DNA from: Gemmatimonadales bacterium
Lineage (GTDB): Bacteria > Gemmatimonadota > Gemmatimonadetes > Longimicrobiales > Gaopeijiaceae
NCBI GenBank assembly: GCA_007692605.1
Contig: REBS01000135.1
Coordinates: forward strand, 47,499 to 111,498
Length of the DNA: 64,000 nt
Reading direction: 5' to 3'
The notes under the pieces are model-generated. The model saw only the letters and a program-made list of their open reading frames with translations. It did no database searches and was not told the origin of the DNA. Made by a program: the position numbers and the translations under genes. This document shows positions 19,401 to 27,223 of this stretch, one piece after another (within the stretch, counting starts at the first letter, position 1; every line of letters starts with the position of its first letter).

Positions 19401-19711
19401 CCGCGGGCGGCAGGGCCCGCACCGGGCTCTGTGGTGGGATCCGCGCCCGGAGGCGCGACCCGGTCCGGATCACCCGCTTGGTCGGGCGGAAGAGAGTCCA
19501 CTGGAGGCAGGGCACCGTTGCGCCGCACTCGATCCAGAATTCGTGCCCGCACCGAATCGGCACGGGTCGTCAGCGTGTCGGACGCCGACTGCGCCAGGAC
19601 GAGCCCCGTCGTCGGGACGTCAACCCCCACGCCCCCGTTCGCACCCAGGACCGAGGCCCCGGGACTCAGGAGGAGGGCTCCCAACACGAATCCGATCGCC
19701 CACAGCCTCAT
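16451..19711 (-). CDS. lptD: LPS-assembly protein LptD (OstA family)
   Basis: Outer-membrane beta-barrel that inserts lipopolysaccharide in the outer leaflet. The 1086 residues exceed the roughly 780 of E. coli. A signal peptide (about 1-23) and a Pro/Ser/Asp-rich stretch (about 40-120) precede the OstA/LptA-like jellyroll (about 130-300) with the family signature FTSCDHDPPHSYFEAE. The barrel follows (VAWLPF, many alternating aromatic strands). Two acidic, proline-rich insertions (about 720-800 and 900-960) probably form surface loops. The start overlaps the tatC stop (ATGA). Members outside Proteobacteria are diverse, so the exact substrate is inferred. Confidence 0.88.
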   Translation of the reverse strand: MRLWAIGFVLGALLLSPGASVLGANGGVGVDVPTTGLVLAQSASDTLTTRADSVRARILDRVRRNGALPPVDSLPPDQAGDPDRVAPPGADPTTEPGAGPAARGAESTRTSPQARLPSGADSIMQALSRLPGYNIATYSGARADFTAIDRRLTLTGSSDNAARFSGEGVQVEADTSIVYDEASGRVRTIGSTLLTSQRGDPVRSSSMVYDVPTQRATARDAETTYSEGGGNWIVRGNLDSVQDGLLFGSNTRFTSCDHDPPHSYFEAEAMKIVADRVLVARSVRLYFDDVPVAWLPFMAQPMQSGRSSGILTPRFSVNDIVRTSAGYNRRISNVGFFWAMSDYSDASLAMDWWSNQYTALTGSLRYRWARQFLQGDVSMRRFWRDTGARDFAISTRNNWEATERTRVSLSGNYVTNTGLVRQTSLDPRELTSSIDSNAGLQHRFGWGSLSVSARRQQFLSDDRLEMTLPNASLSLNTRTLFSAPPQQASWYNNVSLSGSTSFSRDVREFPVQPDTLFRFNRADNTRTQARARGSIGLGSLSLSSQVNYRETVFPEVPAELLEPGADGMAVLPGFGPGSGFAPGPTGSSFSSVHPQTGELVAFSDATADWNVSLGYQQRLMGNSTITPSLSLSGNLARVDSIPDATAFVTAPTRLSLGVGARTEIFGFYPGFAGFEAIRHKLSPGINYSYSPATEPTALQDRVFGSRNLRVQNQVSLTLNQTFEARVQEEEREPEPARPGATEPADALDPAAALPPGEDDPDVEAEDPLPLLSEDPDSDEMEGVGDLPDDDPTDDDGPRRAPQSRVVTLLGLNTSAVAYDLVQADSTGRFIDGFTTTRLTNTVRSDYLRGLSLSFAHSLFEEPAVGSEGELRRFAPHLEQLSVGFSIDHRSGIVRRVASVLGIEPSEPSDAGPGPGQPGAPEGAAGGFDDDDDPFGGSDGFDENRVMPGSSAGPSAAGPRRQGWDARLSYSLRRPRPAAGAQQPGSTALRSQMVSASLSFQPTPNWDATWQTTYDVEEARFNDHILRLRRDLHEWEASFGFRQTASGNWSFQFDVSLRANRDLRFDYEQRNVDGRLGGPGEGLPAGF

Positions 19712-20526
19712 CCCTGGGCCTCCACCGATCCCGGCGGCGGATCGGTCCTGGGCTTCAGGCGCTCCTCTTCGGCGCGCTCACGCTCCCACTTGCGTCGGTA
19801 GATGACGCTGGAGAGAAAGATGCTGACTTCGTAGAGGATCAACATGGGACCAATCATCAGGAGCGTGGAGGCCAGATCTCCCGGGGTTACCAGGCTGGCC
19901 AGAATCGTGATGGCGACAATCGCGTGCCGGCGCTTTTCCTTCAGGAACGCGGGGGTCACCAGGCCCAGCGCAGAGAGAATCATGACCACGACCGGTAGTT
20001 CGAACACGAGTCCGAACGCCACCAGCAGTCGGGTCACGAAGCCAAGATACTCTCCGACCTCGATCGCGGACTGAAGGAACTCCTGCTGGAACCCCATGAG
20101 GAAGAGGAGCGCCAGCGGAAGCACCCAGAAGTACGCCAGGGCCACTCCCGCACAGAAGAGGAAGAGCCCGAAATAGAGGCTGGGAACGACGACCTTCTTC
20201 TCCTCCGCTTCCAGCGCGGGCGAGAAGAACGCCCAGACCTGGTACACTACAACGGGAGCCGCCAGAATGATCCCCACGACCAGGGCGAGCTTCAGGGTGA
20301 CGAAGAACGGGGTTGCCGGATTGAAGAACATCAACTCGTCGCCCGTCAGGAAGGGGCGGACCGGTCGAATCAGCAGTTCGAGAACCCCGAAATACTGGAC
20401 GACCAGAAAGCCCACGACGGTCCCTACGGCCACGGCCACGATCGACCAGAACAGCCGCCAGCGCAGCTCCTCCAGATGATCGAGAAATGGCATCTCCCCG
20501 ATGGGATTCGGCGGCCTTCGCGGCAT
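19708..20526 (-). CDS. tatC: Sec-independent translocase subunit TatC
   Basis: Receptor for twin-arginine signal peptides. The 272 residues show six membrane helices and the conserved N-terminal MPFLDHLEELRWRL with the Glu-Leu-Arg signal-binding patch, then FFSPALEAEEKK and a conserved VTPGDLASTLLM near the fifth and sixth helices. The basic, Glu-rich tail is cytoplasmic. It overlaps lptD by four bases and lies 17 bases from nrdR. tatA is about 9 kb away on the same strand. Confidence 0.96.
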   Translation of the reverse strand: MPRRPPNPIGEMPFLDHLEELRWRLFWSIVAVAVGTVVGFLVVQYFGVLELLIRPVRPFLTGDELMFFNPATPFFVTLKLALVVGIILAAPVVVYQVWAFFSPALEAEEKKVVVPSLYFGLFLFCAGVALAYFWVLPLALLFLMGFQQEFLQSAIEVGEYLGFVTRLLVAFGLVFELPVVVMILSALGLVTPAFLKEKRRHAIVAITILASLVTPGDLASTLLMIGPMLILYEVSIFLSSVIYRRKWERERAEEERLKPRTDPPPGSVEAQG

Positions 20527-20543
20527 TCTGCCCGGCTCCGGGT

Positions 20544-21041
20544 TCAGAAGGGGAACTCGGCCTGGTGCTTCTCCTGAAGCTCTCGGCGGCCCCGTTCGTT
20601 CATCTCGTCGACGAACTCCTGGAACTCGTCGACATCCTGAAAGTTGCGGTACACCGAAGCGAAGCGTACGTAGGCCACGCGGTCGAGAGGCTTCAGGCCA
20701 TCCATGACGAGCTCACCGATCAGGGAGCTCTGGACTTCGACGCCGGCCTCGCGGGTGATACGGTCCTCGATCCCGTCGGCGATCGTCTCGATCTCGGTCA
20801 TCGAGACCGGACGCTTCGCACAGGCAGTCCGGATCGCATGCAGCAACTTCGCCCGATCGAACTCCTCGGTGCTCCCATCCCGCTTGAGCACCTGAACCGG
20901 ACGCTCCTCGACATATTCGTACGTGGTGAAGCGGGTCGCGCAGTCAGAGCACTCCCGGCGCCGACGAACCGCACGTCCCCCCCGGCTCGTACGGGTGTCG
21001 ACGACACGGTTCTCGGGAGAATCACAGGAAGGGCAACGCAT
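20544..21041 (-). CDS. nrdR: Transcriptional repressor NrdR
   Basis: Zinc-ribbon and ATP-cone repressor of ribonucleotide reductase genes that senses ATP/dATP. The 165 residues start MRCPSCDSPENRVVDTR. The four zinc ligands are Cys3, Cys6, Cys31 and Cys34. The ATP-cone domain covers about 48-138 (VLKRDGSTEEFDRAKL). The length is typical. Its targets, the nrd genes with NrdR boxes, are not in the window. It sits between cpoB and tatC. Confidence 0.96.
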   Translation of the reverse strand: MRCPSCDSPENRVVDTRTSRGGRAVRRRRECSDCATRFTTYEYVEERPVQVLKRDGSTEEFDRAKLLHAIRTACAKRPVSMTEIETIADGIEDRITREAGVEVQSSLIGELVMDGLKPLDRVAYVRFASVYRNFQDVDEFQEFVDEMNERGRRELQEKHQAEFPF

Positions 21042-21139
21042 GGGTGCTCAGCGGTGGGAGGGACCGTGCAAATGACCCGTGCTCGGCCCGCTCATGTGAA
21101 CGGGCGGTGGGCGGGATCCGTCAGGACCCTCGGTGGGGT

Positions 21140-21946
21140 TCACCCGATCTGCTGAAGAAGCTGACGCGCCAGGTCTGCGACCCCCGCGTCTCCCCATGTG
21201 TTCACGACACGCTCGAGGTACTCCCGGGCCCGCTCGGACTCCCCGGCTTCGTAGTAGAGCCGGCCGATCCGATAGAGTGCGTCGGGAACGCGCTCCGCCG
21301 AGGGGTGATACTCCTGAACCCTCCGGAAGGCCTCGATCGCATCCTCGGGCTCACCCTGCTCGACCAGAATCTCGCCGATGTAGAACCGGGCCTCCGGGGT
21401 CAGGGCATGATTGGGGTATCGCTCGATCAGCTCGTCGAACCCGATCCGGGCCGCGGTGTAGGAACGCCGCCTGAACTGGTCGAGCGATTCATCGTACAGC
21501 TCCGCCGCCTCGCCGGTCTGCTCCGGTCCGGAGAATCCACCTCCGGCGGGGCCCGGGGCCGCCGGCCGGCTCGCCAGCTGGTCTCGCATCGCCGCCAGCT
21601 CCTGCTGGGAGAGACCGGTCAGTTCCCGTAGCAGCTCCACTTCGGTCTGAAGGGTCGCGATCCGCTGAAGGAGCGTACCTCGCATGTCCGCCTGAGCGGA
21701 CTTGAGTGTCCGGACGGAGTCGTTCAGCGCGCGTTGCTCCTGCCGCAACTCCTGGATCAACTCCCGCTGCTGGTCGTTCTGCACCCGGATGTCCGCGCCC
21801 AGGTCCCGGATGTCCGCCTTGGTGGCGCACCCCGAGGCGAGGAGGACGAAAGTGACCCCCAGGAGCAGGCGGACCCCTCCCCCTCTCCTCCGATCTCGCC
21901 GATGGAGCCGCGTGAAGTCGGTGGGGGGGGAAGGGGTCTCAGCCAT
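21140..21946 (-). CDS. cpoB: Tol-Pal system protein CpoB/YbgF, lipoprotein form
   Basis: Periplasmic TPR protein that links outer-membrane constriction with septal peptidoglycan synthesis. The 268 residues have an N-terminal signal ending in the lipobox LASGC, so this version is lipid-anchored, unlike the soluble E. coli protein. A coiled-coil region follows (about 42-120, QQRELIQELRQEQRAL). The C-terminal half holds three TPRs (about 145-265, LYDESLDQFRRRSYTAA, ARFYIGEILVEQGEPEDA, ALYRIGRLYYEAGESERA). AGGAG precedes the ATG. It ends the tolQ-to-cpoB gene row. Confidence 0.88.
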   Translation of the reverse strand: MAETPSPPTDFTRLHRRDRRRGGGVRLLLGVTFVLLASGCATKADIRDLGADIRVQNDQQRELIQELRQEQRALNDSVRTLKSAQADMRGTLLQRIATLQTEVELLRELTGLSQQELAAMRDQLASRPAAPGPAGGGFSGPEQTGEAAELYDESLDQFRRRSYTAARIGFDELIERYPNHALTPEARFYIGEILVEQGEPEDAIEAFRRVQEYHPSAERVPDALYRIGRLYYEAGESERAREYLERVVNTWGDAGVADLARQLLQQIG

Positions 21947-22001
21947 CTCTACTACTCCTGTTCAGCACCTGAACGGTTGGAACGATCCCCGAAGGAATCG
22001 A

Positions 22002-22589
22002 TCACATGCTCGGCGGGTTGATCTGGTCCGCGCCCGCCGTGATGACGAACTCGACGCGACGGTTCTGAGCCCAGGCCGCCTCATCGCTGCGGTTAACGAG
22101 CGGTCGCTCTTCACCGTAGGAGGTCGTCTCGAACCGATCCGAGGAAAGACCGAACTGGACGAAGAAGGCGCGAACGCTCTCGGCCCGTCGGTTGCCCAGA
22201 GCCTGGTTGTACTCGACCGATCCTCTCTCGTCCGTGTGACCCTCGAGCCGGATCCGAACGTTGGGGCTGGCCTCGAGGATCGAGACCTTCTGACGCAGAA
22301 CCTGCTCAGCCTGCGGCGTGATGGCGGACTCGTCGTACTCGAAGAACACCATCTGCTCGAGCGTGGCCCGGGCGTCGGCCTGAGCCCTTTCGAGCTCCGC
22401 CTGGCGGCGGGCCGCTTCCTCGGCGGCGGCGATGGAGTCCTGCACGCGCTGCAGCGAATCCATGTCGGGGCCCGGATCCGGCTGCTCCTGCGGCGGTGCC
22501 GGGGGCTCCGGAGATTCGCGGCGGCAGGCGCCGAGGGTCACGGCGCCGAGCACCGCGAACACGAAGAAGAGACGGCGGTAGTGCATCAT
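22002..22589 (-). CDS. pal: Peptidoglycan-associated lipoprotein Pal
   Basis: Outer-membrane lipoprotein whose OmpA-like domain binds peptidoglycan and works with TolB and TolQR in envelope constriction. The 195 residues have a lipobox LGAC (Cys22), a Pro-rich linker, a short helical stretch (45-80) and the OmpA-like domain with VRIRLEGHTDERGSVEYN and NRRAESVRAFF. The frame opens with two ATGs; AGGAG is better spaced for the second, which would remove one residue. It follows tolB after a 183-base gap with its own possible promoter. Confidence 0.95.
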   Translation of the reverse strand: MMHYRRLFFVFAVLGAVTLGACRRESPEPPAPPQEQPDPGPDMDSLQRVQDSIAAAEEAARRQAELERAQADARATLEQMVFFEYDESAITPQAEQVLRQKVSILEASPNVRIRLEGHTDERGSVEYNQALGNRRAESVRAFFVQFGLSSDRFETTSYGEERPLVNRSDEAAWAQNRRVEFVITAGADQINPPSM

Positions 22590-22725
22590 TTCTCCTGGGA
22601 AGGTGATGGGTCCAACCTGTGAACTCTTGATCTCACTCGATCGATGGCCCCGAAGGAGGTCTCCCCTCCGATGACCGATGCCCCTCGCTCCGGAATGAAC
22701 CGGCAGTGAGGACTATCCATTCATT

Positions 22726-22754
22726 CATATACACCAAAGGGTTCCCGGCCGCAA
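22726..22754 (-). promoter_or_regulatory. Possible promoter for pal-cpoB
   Basis: On the minus strand TTGCGG (22754-22749) is followed after exactly 17 bases by TATATG (22731-22726), in the most AT-rich patch of the tolB-pal gap. Matches to consensus are partial (three and four of six). It would give pal a leader of about 130 bases. The remainder of the gap shows nothing distinct. Confidence 0.3.
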
Positions 22755-22772
22755 CGGTTGACACGTCCGGCT

Positions 22773-24170
22773 TTACCGATCTTCCGCCATCCTCGGTGCC
22801 AGCGATGGAGACCATGACGGTACGTTCGCACGCACGCCCGAAACGAGAGTCCGGACATTTCCAGTCACCGCATCGACGATGAAGAGACCGCGCCCCCAAC
22901 TTCGCTCCCCCACGAAAACCAGATGTCGTCCGTCGGGAGCCCAGCTCGGGTCCTCGTTCACTCCCTCGCTCGTCACCCGGACGATCCGGTTGCGCTGGTC
23001 CAGTTCCGAGATCAGGATCTGGTGTACTCCACGTCGCTCCACGCGACCGTGGTAGGCGACCCGGTTCCCGAGTGGAGACCACTCGGGGGAAGTATAATAC
23101 CCCGGACGGCCGAAGGCATATGGGGAGAGAAGTTCGGCGGAGCCCCCGTTGGTCGGGCGGACATAGATCTGAGGGGCCCCCACCCCGAGGCGGTTCGAGC
23201 TGAATGCCATTCTCGACCCATCGGGTGAGAAGGTCGGAGACATGTCCTCGTACGCCCCCTCGCTGATATTCGCGAAGCAGCAATCCCGCGCAAGGTTGTA
23301 GCTGAATAGTCCGGACCGTCCGCTTCCCACGATCGAGAAGACCACCGATTCTCCGTCGGGCGTGTAGGCCGGGGTAAGGTAATCCCCCGCTCGGGGCGCC
23401 GGAACCATCTTCTCGGCGCCGGTTTCAAGGTTCAGCTCGTAGATCCGGGGGAGCCCCGTGCGATACGACAGATACACGACCCGTCTTCCGTCCGGCGACC
23501 AGTCGGGTGACATCGAGATGCTCTGGTGGTTGGTCAGACGCCTGCGGTTCTCGCCGTCGGAGTCGACGATCCACAGATCCTGGTTCCCGTCGTCCATCCT
23601 CTGCGAGAAGATGATGCGGGTGGCGGCGATCCCGGGCTCCCCGGTGGCCCACATCACCACCGCGTCGGCCGCCACGTGAGCGGCCATGCGGAAGTCCGCA
23701 CTCTCCGGGTTCGGCAGGGGGAAGCGGCCCCGGTCCACGACCTCCCGGTACACCACGTCATGGAGTTCGAGGATCAGCGTCGAGGTGGTCCCTGCGCCCT
23801 CGACCCGACCGGTCACCAGGTAGTCGGCCTGCATCTGGTCCCAGAGCCCGTAGTCGACCTCGTCGGCCGAAAGAGACGCGGGAAGTTCATCGAGCACCTG
23901 AAAGCGGTTCGAGTACCGGAGATCCCTCCCGATGATATTCTGAACCCGCGGGGCGACGTTCTCGCCACCGAGACGACCGGTGAAGGGCTGAATCGCGAGA
24001 GTTGCCGCCTGCCTGCCGTCGTAGGTGATGCCGAGTGACACCCCGGGGAAACGCTCCTCGATGTCCTGTGCCATGAGGCCCGGAGTGAACATCGTGCCGG
24101 ACAGCAGCAGTGCTCCGAGGACTCGGAACGTCCATCGCCGCAGAACGCCTTCCATTCGTTGATCACGCAT
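22773..24170 (-). CDS. tolB: Tol-Pal system protein TolB
   Basis: Periplasmic beta-propeller that shuttles between Pal and the TolA-type energy transducer. The 465 residues have a signal peptide (about 1-35), the N-terminal alpha/beta TolB domain (about 45-160, with ADYLVTGRVEG) and a propeller of WD40-like PD40 repeats (about 185-455) recognisable by repeated SPDWSPDGRRVVY, SPTFSPDGSRMAF and DPSWAPDGRHLVF blades. I chose the ATG whose upstream GGGGA is well placed; it overlaps the preceding gene by eight bases. A second ATG five codons in is possible. Confidence 0.94.
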   Translation of the reverse strand: MRDQRMEGVLRRWTFRVLGALLLSGTMFTPGLMAQDIEERFPGVSLGITYDGRQAATLAIQPFTGRLGGENVAPRVQNIIGRDLRYSNRFQVLDELPASLSADEVDYGLWDQMQADYLVTGRVEGAGTTSTLILELHDVVYREVVDRGRFPLPNPESADFRMAAHVAADAVVMWATGEPGIAATRIIFSQRMDDGNQDLWIVDSDGENRRRLTNHQSISMSPDWSPDGRRVVYLSYRTGLPRIYELNLETGAEKMVPAPRAGDYLTPAYTPDGESVVFSIVGSGRSGLFSYNLARDCCFANISEGAYEDMSPTFSPDGSRMAFSSNRLGVGAPQIYVRPTNGGSAELLSPYAFGRPGYYTSPEWSPLGNRVAYHGRVERRGVHQILISELDQRNRIVRVTSEGVNEDPSWAPDGRHLVFVGERSWGRGLFIVDAVTGNVRTLVSGVRANVPSWSPSLAPRMAEDR

Positions 24171-24942
24171 CGTATTCGTCCCCTCTCGGGCTGAATCTGA
24201 ATTCCACCTGGAGCACGTCGACCGGGAATTCGGCCGGCAGGGCCCCCAGACGTCCGGCCCCGGCGCATTCCACGGCTCCGACCGCGGCAATATCGAACCT
24301 GGAGTTCCCCGACGGCTGATGAATCCGGATGCTCCGCCCCGGAATCGAACCGTCCCTGTGAATCTCGAATCTCAGTACCGCGGTGACCCCGGTGACCCCG
24401 GGGGGCTCTCGGAGACATCGCGCCACCGCAGTCTGTATTTCCGCGTAATACTGGGGAAAATCCCTCCGTAACCCTTCCATCCGGATGTTCACGTCCTGAC
24501 TCGCGACATCCTCCGCCTCGGTCTGCGGAGGCGGCCTCTCGGCCGGTGGGTCCGCCGGGGGATCCGGGGGCGGATCCCGCTCCGGTGGAGGGTCCGGCAG
24601 CGGATCCGGGTCGGGATCGGGCGGAGGGAGTGGATCCGGCTCGGGGAGCGGGTCCGGCTCCGCCACCGGCTCGGGCTCCACGGGCGCCGGCTCGTCCGGC
24701 GTCTCGATCACCAGGTCGTCAGTCGTTGGAAGGCTGAAGTCCTCGAGGTCCTCGGGAGCGAAGGCCACCATCTCGACCTGGTACGCCACGAACTCGATCG
24801 GCTCGAACGCCTTGTGGTGAGCGTAGAGCGCAACGAGCACCACCACCACGTGAAGCGCGATGGAGGTGAACAGGGGCCTGCGGCCCGGGCGTCGGGGATC
24901 CATCTCGGAAGGCGTCATCGGTACTCGTTGATACGACGGCAT
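24163..24942 (-). CDS. TonB/TolA-type energy transducer
   Basis: 259 residues: a single membrane anchor (about 26-42, SIALHVVVVLVALYAHH), a long Pro/Asp/Glu-rich spacer (about 85-145) made of repeats such as PEPDPLPPPDPDP, and a C-terminal domain (about 150-259) shaped like the TonB/TolA C-terminal fold with a VLRFEIHRDGSI strand. Position between tolR and tolB says it does the TolA job, relaying proton-motive force to TolB-Pal. The sequence of its C-terminal domain is closer to TonB. Either of two nearby ATGs may be the start. Confidence 0.85.
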   Translation of the reverse strand: MPSYQRVPMTPSEMDPRRPGRRPLFTSIALHVVVVLVALYAHHKAFEPIEFVAYQVEMVAFAPEDLEDFSLPTTDDLVIETPDEPAPVEPEPVAEPDPLPEPDPLPPPDPDPDPLPDPPPERDPPPDPPADPPAERPPPQTEAEDVASQDVNIRMEGLRRDFPQYYAEIQTAVARCLREPPGVTGVTAVLRFEIHRDGSIPGRSIRIHQPSGNSRFDIAAVGAVECAGAGRLGALPAEFPVDVLQVEFRFSPRGDEYDA

Positions 24943-24987
24943 GGGGTCTTTGGGTCCCCCCGGACCGATTCCTCCCCGTGGATCTGC

Positions 24988-25431
24988 TCAGCCATCGGTC
25001 TCCGAGTCGGCGACGATCAGCAGCTGCCCTCCCCGTTCCCAGGCCTGCGCCTGGGCGATTCCCATCACCCACGTCACCACGCCATGGGTGGCCTGCGCAT
25101 CGCCGCGGATGTACACGTCCCGAGCCCCCGACGCATCCATCAGTTGGGGCAGTGCGGCCCGGAACTCCTCACGGGTGAAGGGCGACTCGGAAATGTAGAT
25201 CGTCCCCTCGGCGTTGATCGAGACCATGAACGGATCGTCCTGGGCGGTGATCGCGCGGACCTGCGCCTCGGGCAACTGCAGCTCGATCCCGCCCTGCAGC
25301 GCCGGCGCGGTGATGATAAAGATCACGAGCAGGGTGAACGCGACATCGATGAGCGACGTGACGTTGATCTCGGCATGGGCCGAGGGCTCCCCGCGACGGC
25401 GGGCACGACTCCGGCGACCTCCGGGGGTCAA
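24988..25431 (-). CDS. tolR: Biopolymer transport protein TolR/ExbD
   Basis: Stator partner of TolQ that uses proton flow to energise the TonB/TolA-type transducer. The 147 residues have one membrane helix (about 27-46) with the conserved proton-carrying Asp29 in TSLIDVAFTLL, and a periplasmic ExbD domain. The start is TTG, overlapping the tolQ stop as TTGA, with GGGAGG seven bases before it. There is no ATG that would keep the conserved EINVTSLID start. Confidence 0.92.
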   Translation of the reverse strand: MTPGGRRSRARRRGEPSAHAEINVTSLIDVAFTLLVIFIITAPALQGGIELQLPEAQVRAITAQDDPFMVSINAEGTIYISESPFTREEFRAALPQLMDASGARDVYIRGDAQATHGVVTWVMGIAQAQAWERGGQLLIVADSETDG

Positions 25432-26150
25432 ACCCGACCCTCCCGGGCGAGCGTCCCGATGAACTCGGCCGAGAAGCCCTCCAGCTCTCCGGAGACGAGA
25501 TTCATCCGGCTCGTGAAGTAGTTGAAGCCGATCACGGCCGGGATCGCCACGGCAAGCCCCACGACGGTGGTCACCAGAGCCTCGGCCACCCCCGGAGCCA
25601 CGGCGGTGATGTTCGTCGAGCCGGTCGCCACGATCCCCAGGAAGGCGTTCATGACCCCGATCACGGTACCCATGAGCCCGAGGAGGGGTGCGATCGACCC
25701 GATCACGGCAAGCCATGTGAGGCCCACCCCCAGCTCCTCACGCTCCTCGGCCTCCTCCTTCTCGAGCACCATCCTCAGCGTCTCGAGCTGGGTCAGGGAC
25801 AGGCCATCGGTCTGGGGTGCCCCTTCGCGCAGCGCCCCCGGCCGCAACTCCGAGAAAAAATTCACTCCCTGCCGGAAGACTCTTCCGTATGGGGAGTCCG
25901 GGAGGGTCAGAATCACCCGGTAGGCGTCCTCCAGGCGTTGTGCCCGCTCCATCGCCTCGAGAAACCGATCTCCCTCCTGCCGGATCTCCCTGAACAGCTT
26001 CCACTTCCAGAAGATGATCACCCAGCTCATGACCGAGAAGATCACCAGAATCACGAGGATGATCTGGGTGGGAAGGGAGCCCCGGAAGATGAGGTCCATC
26101 GCGGACTCCGGGGGAACACGAGTCTGCAGGAGGAGCAGCAGGTCGATCAT
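25428..26150 (-). CDS. tolQ: Tol-Pal proton channel subunit TolQ (MotA/ExbB family)
   Basis: Inner-membrane channel subunit that, with TolR, converts proton-motive force for outer-membrane constriction. The 240 residues have three membrane helices (about 27-48, 143-168, 182-208). The family core is seen in WLAVIGSIAPLLGLMGTVIG and VAEALVTTVVGLAVAIPAV. GGAGG lies six bases before the ATG. It overlaps the upstream epimerase gene (ATGA) and downstream tolR (TTGA), so translation is coupled on both sides. Confidence 0.95.
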   Translation of the reverse strand: MIDLLLLLQTRVPPESAMDLIFRGSLPTQIILVILVIFSVMSWVIIFWKWKLFREIRQEGDRFLEAMERAQRLEDAYRVILTLPDSPYGRVFRQGVNFFSELRPGALREGAPQTDGLSLTQLETLRMVLEKEEAEEREELGVGLTWLAVIGSIAPLLGLMGTVIGVMNAFLGIVATGSTNITAVAPGVAEALVTTVVGLAVAIPAVIGFNYFTSRMNLVSGELEGFSAEFIGTLAREGRV

Positions 26151-27223
26151 GAAGTGGCCTCCGGTGCCGTCGGAACGGCGCCCTCGGTCAAGGTGGCAGC
26201 GGCGGAACGACTCTGGATCCAGCGAAAGGTCTCGCGCAGGCCGTCGGCGAGCGACGTCCCCGGGGCCCAGCCCGCGCGCTGGAGGCGCGAGGGATCGAGT
26301 GAACTGTAGCGCAGTTCCCCCTTGCGAGCCGCCCGGAAGCTGCGTCCGTGCCGGAGTCCGGAGACGGACTCCAGGATGTCCGCCAGCCGGTTCACACTCG
26401 TCTCGACGCCGGTGCCGACGTTGAACCCGCGGCTGTCGAGCCCCGTGCCCTCGGGCAGTCGAAGTCCGGCGGCAAGCAGGTTGGCCCGGACCACGTCGCC
26501 TACGAAGATGTAGTCGCGGGTCTGCTCCCCATCGCCGTAGATGAGGAGTTCCTCACCCGCCAGCAGCCGCTGGGAGAAGATCGCCACAACCCCGGCCTCA
26601 CCGTGCGGATCCTGTCTCGGGCCGTATACGTTCGAGTACCGGAGCGCCACGTACTCCATTCCATGGATCTCTCGGTAGTAGTTGAGATAATATTCCCCGG
26701 CCAGCTTCGACACCCCGTACGGAGACCGAGGAAGCTTCGGTGCCGACTCCGGGGTCGGGCGCTCCTCGGGTTCGCCGTAGACCACGCCCCCGCTCGAGAT
26801 GTAGATCACCCGCTCGGCCTCGGACAGGCGGGCTCCCTCGAGCACGTTCAGGAGACCGATCACGTTCGTACGCGCATCCCGGGCCGGATCGGTCACCGAA
26901 ACGCGAACATCGATCTGAGCCGCGTGGTGGTTGATCACATCGAACCCTATCTCGACGCAGAGATCACGCAGGCCGGGGTCTTCGATGCCCATCTCCACGA
27001 AGGTCGCCGCGTCCTGGACATTCTCCCGCTTCCCGCTCGAAAGATCATCCACAACCCAGACCTCGTCCCCTCTCGCCAGGAAGGCATCGACCACATGGCT
27101 CCCGATGAATCCGGCACCCCCGGTGACCAATACACGACGGGGACGCTCGGATCGATCGAGCTCGCCCCCGCCCATCGTCTCTTCGCTCGAGGCTGACGAC
27201 CCCGCCTCGCTTCGATTCATCAT
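26147..27223 (-). CDS. NAD-dependent nucleotide-sugar epimerase/dehydratase
   Basis: Extended short-chain dehydrogenase of the GalE class. The 358 residues show the NAD-binding GGAGFIG (35-41), the catalytic Tyr169-x3-Lys173 in SPYGVSKLAGE, and NVYGPRQDPHGEAGVVAIF and GDGEQTRDYIFV, a pattern typical of UDP-glucose or UDP-GlcNAc 4-epimerases of the archaeal/bacterial GalE2 type. The N-terminal 28 residues are an unconserved extension; a later ATG (MGGGELD) could be the true start. It overlaps hemA and tolQ by four bases each. Substrate is not decidable from sequence. Confidence 0.88.
   Translation of the reverse strand: MMNRSEAGSSASSEETMGGGELDRSERPRRVLVTGGAGFIGSHVVDAFLARGDEVWVVDDLSSGKRENVQDAATFVEMGIEDPGLRDLCVEIGFDVINHHAAQIDVRVSVTDPARDARTNVIGLLNVLEGARLSEAERVIYISSGGVVYGEPEERPTPESAPKLPRSPYGVSKLAGEYYLNYYREIHGMEYVALRYSNVYGPRQDPHGEAGVVAIFSQRLLAGEELLIYGDGEQTRDYIFVGDVVRANLLAAGLRLPEGTGLDSRGFNVGTGVETSVNRLADILESVSGLRHGRSFRAARKGELRYSSLDPSRLQRAGWAPGTSLADGLRETFRWIQSRSAAATLTEGAVPTAPEATS

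Noticed and set aside
16112..19801. A 1229-residue open frame on the plus strand opposite lptD
   Set aside because: It is the GC-driven mirror of lptD: Arg/Gly-rich with no recognisable domain, while the minus strand reads a clear OstA/LptD protein. The long plus frames opposite uvrB, rel and secA are the same effect.
21086..21105. Small GCCCG/CGGGC inverted repeat after cpoB
   Set aside because: Only five pairs with a ten-base loop and no T-run; expected by chance in GC-rich DNA.
24585..24680. Repetitive GGATCCGG-type DNA that looked like a microsatellite
   Set aside because: It encodes the Pro/Asp spacer of the TonB/TolA-type protein, so the repetition is explained by the protein sequence.
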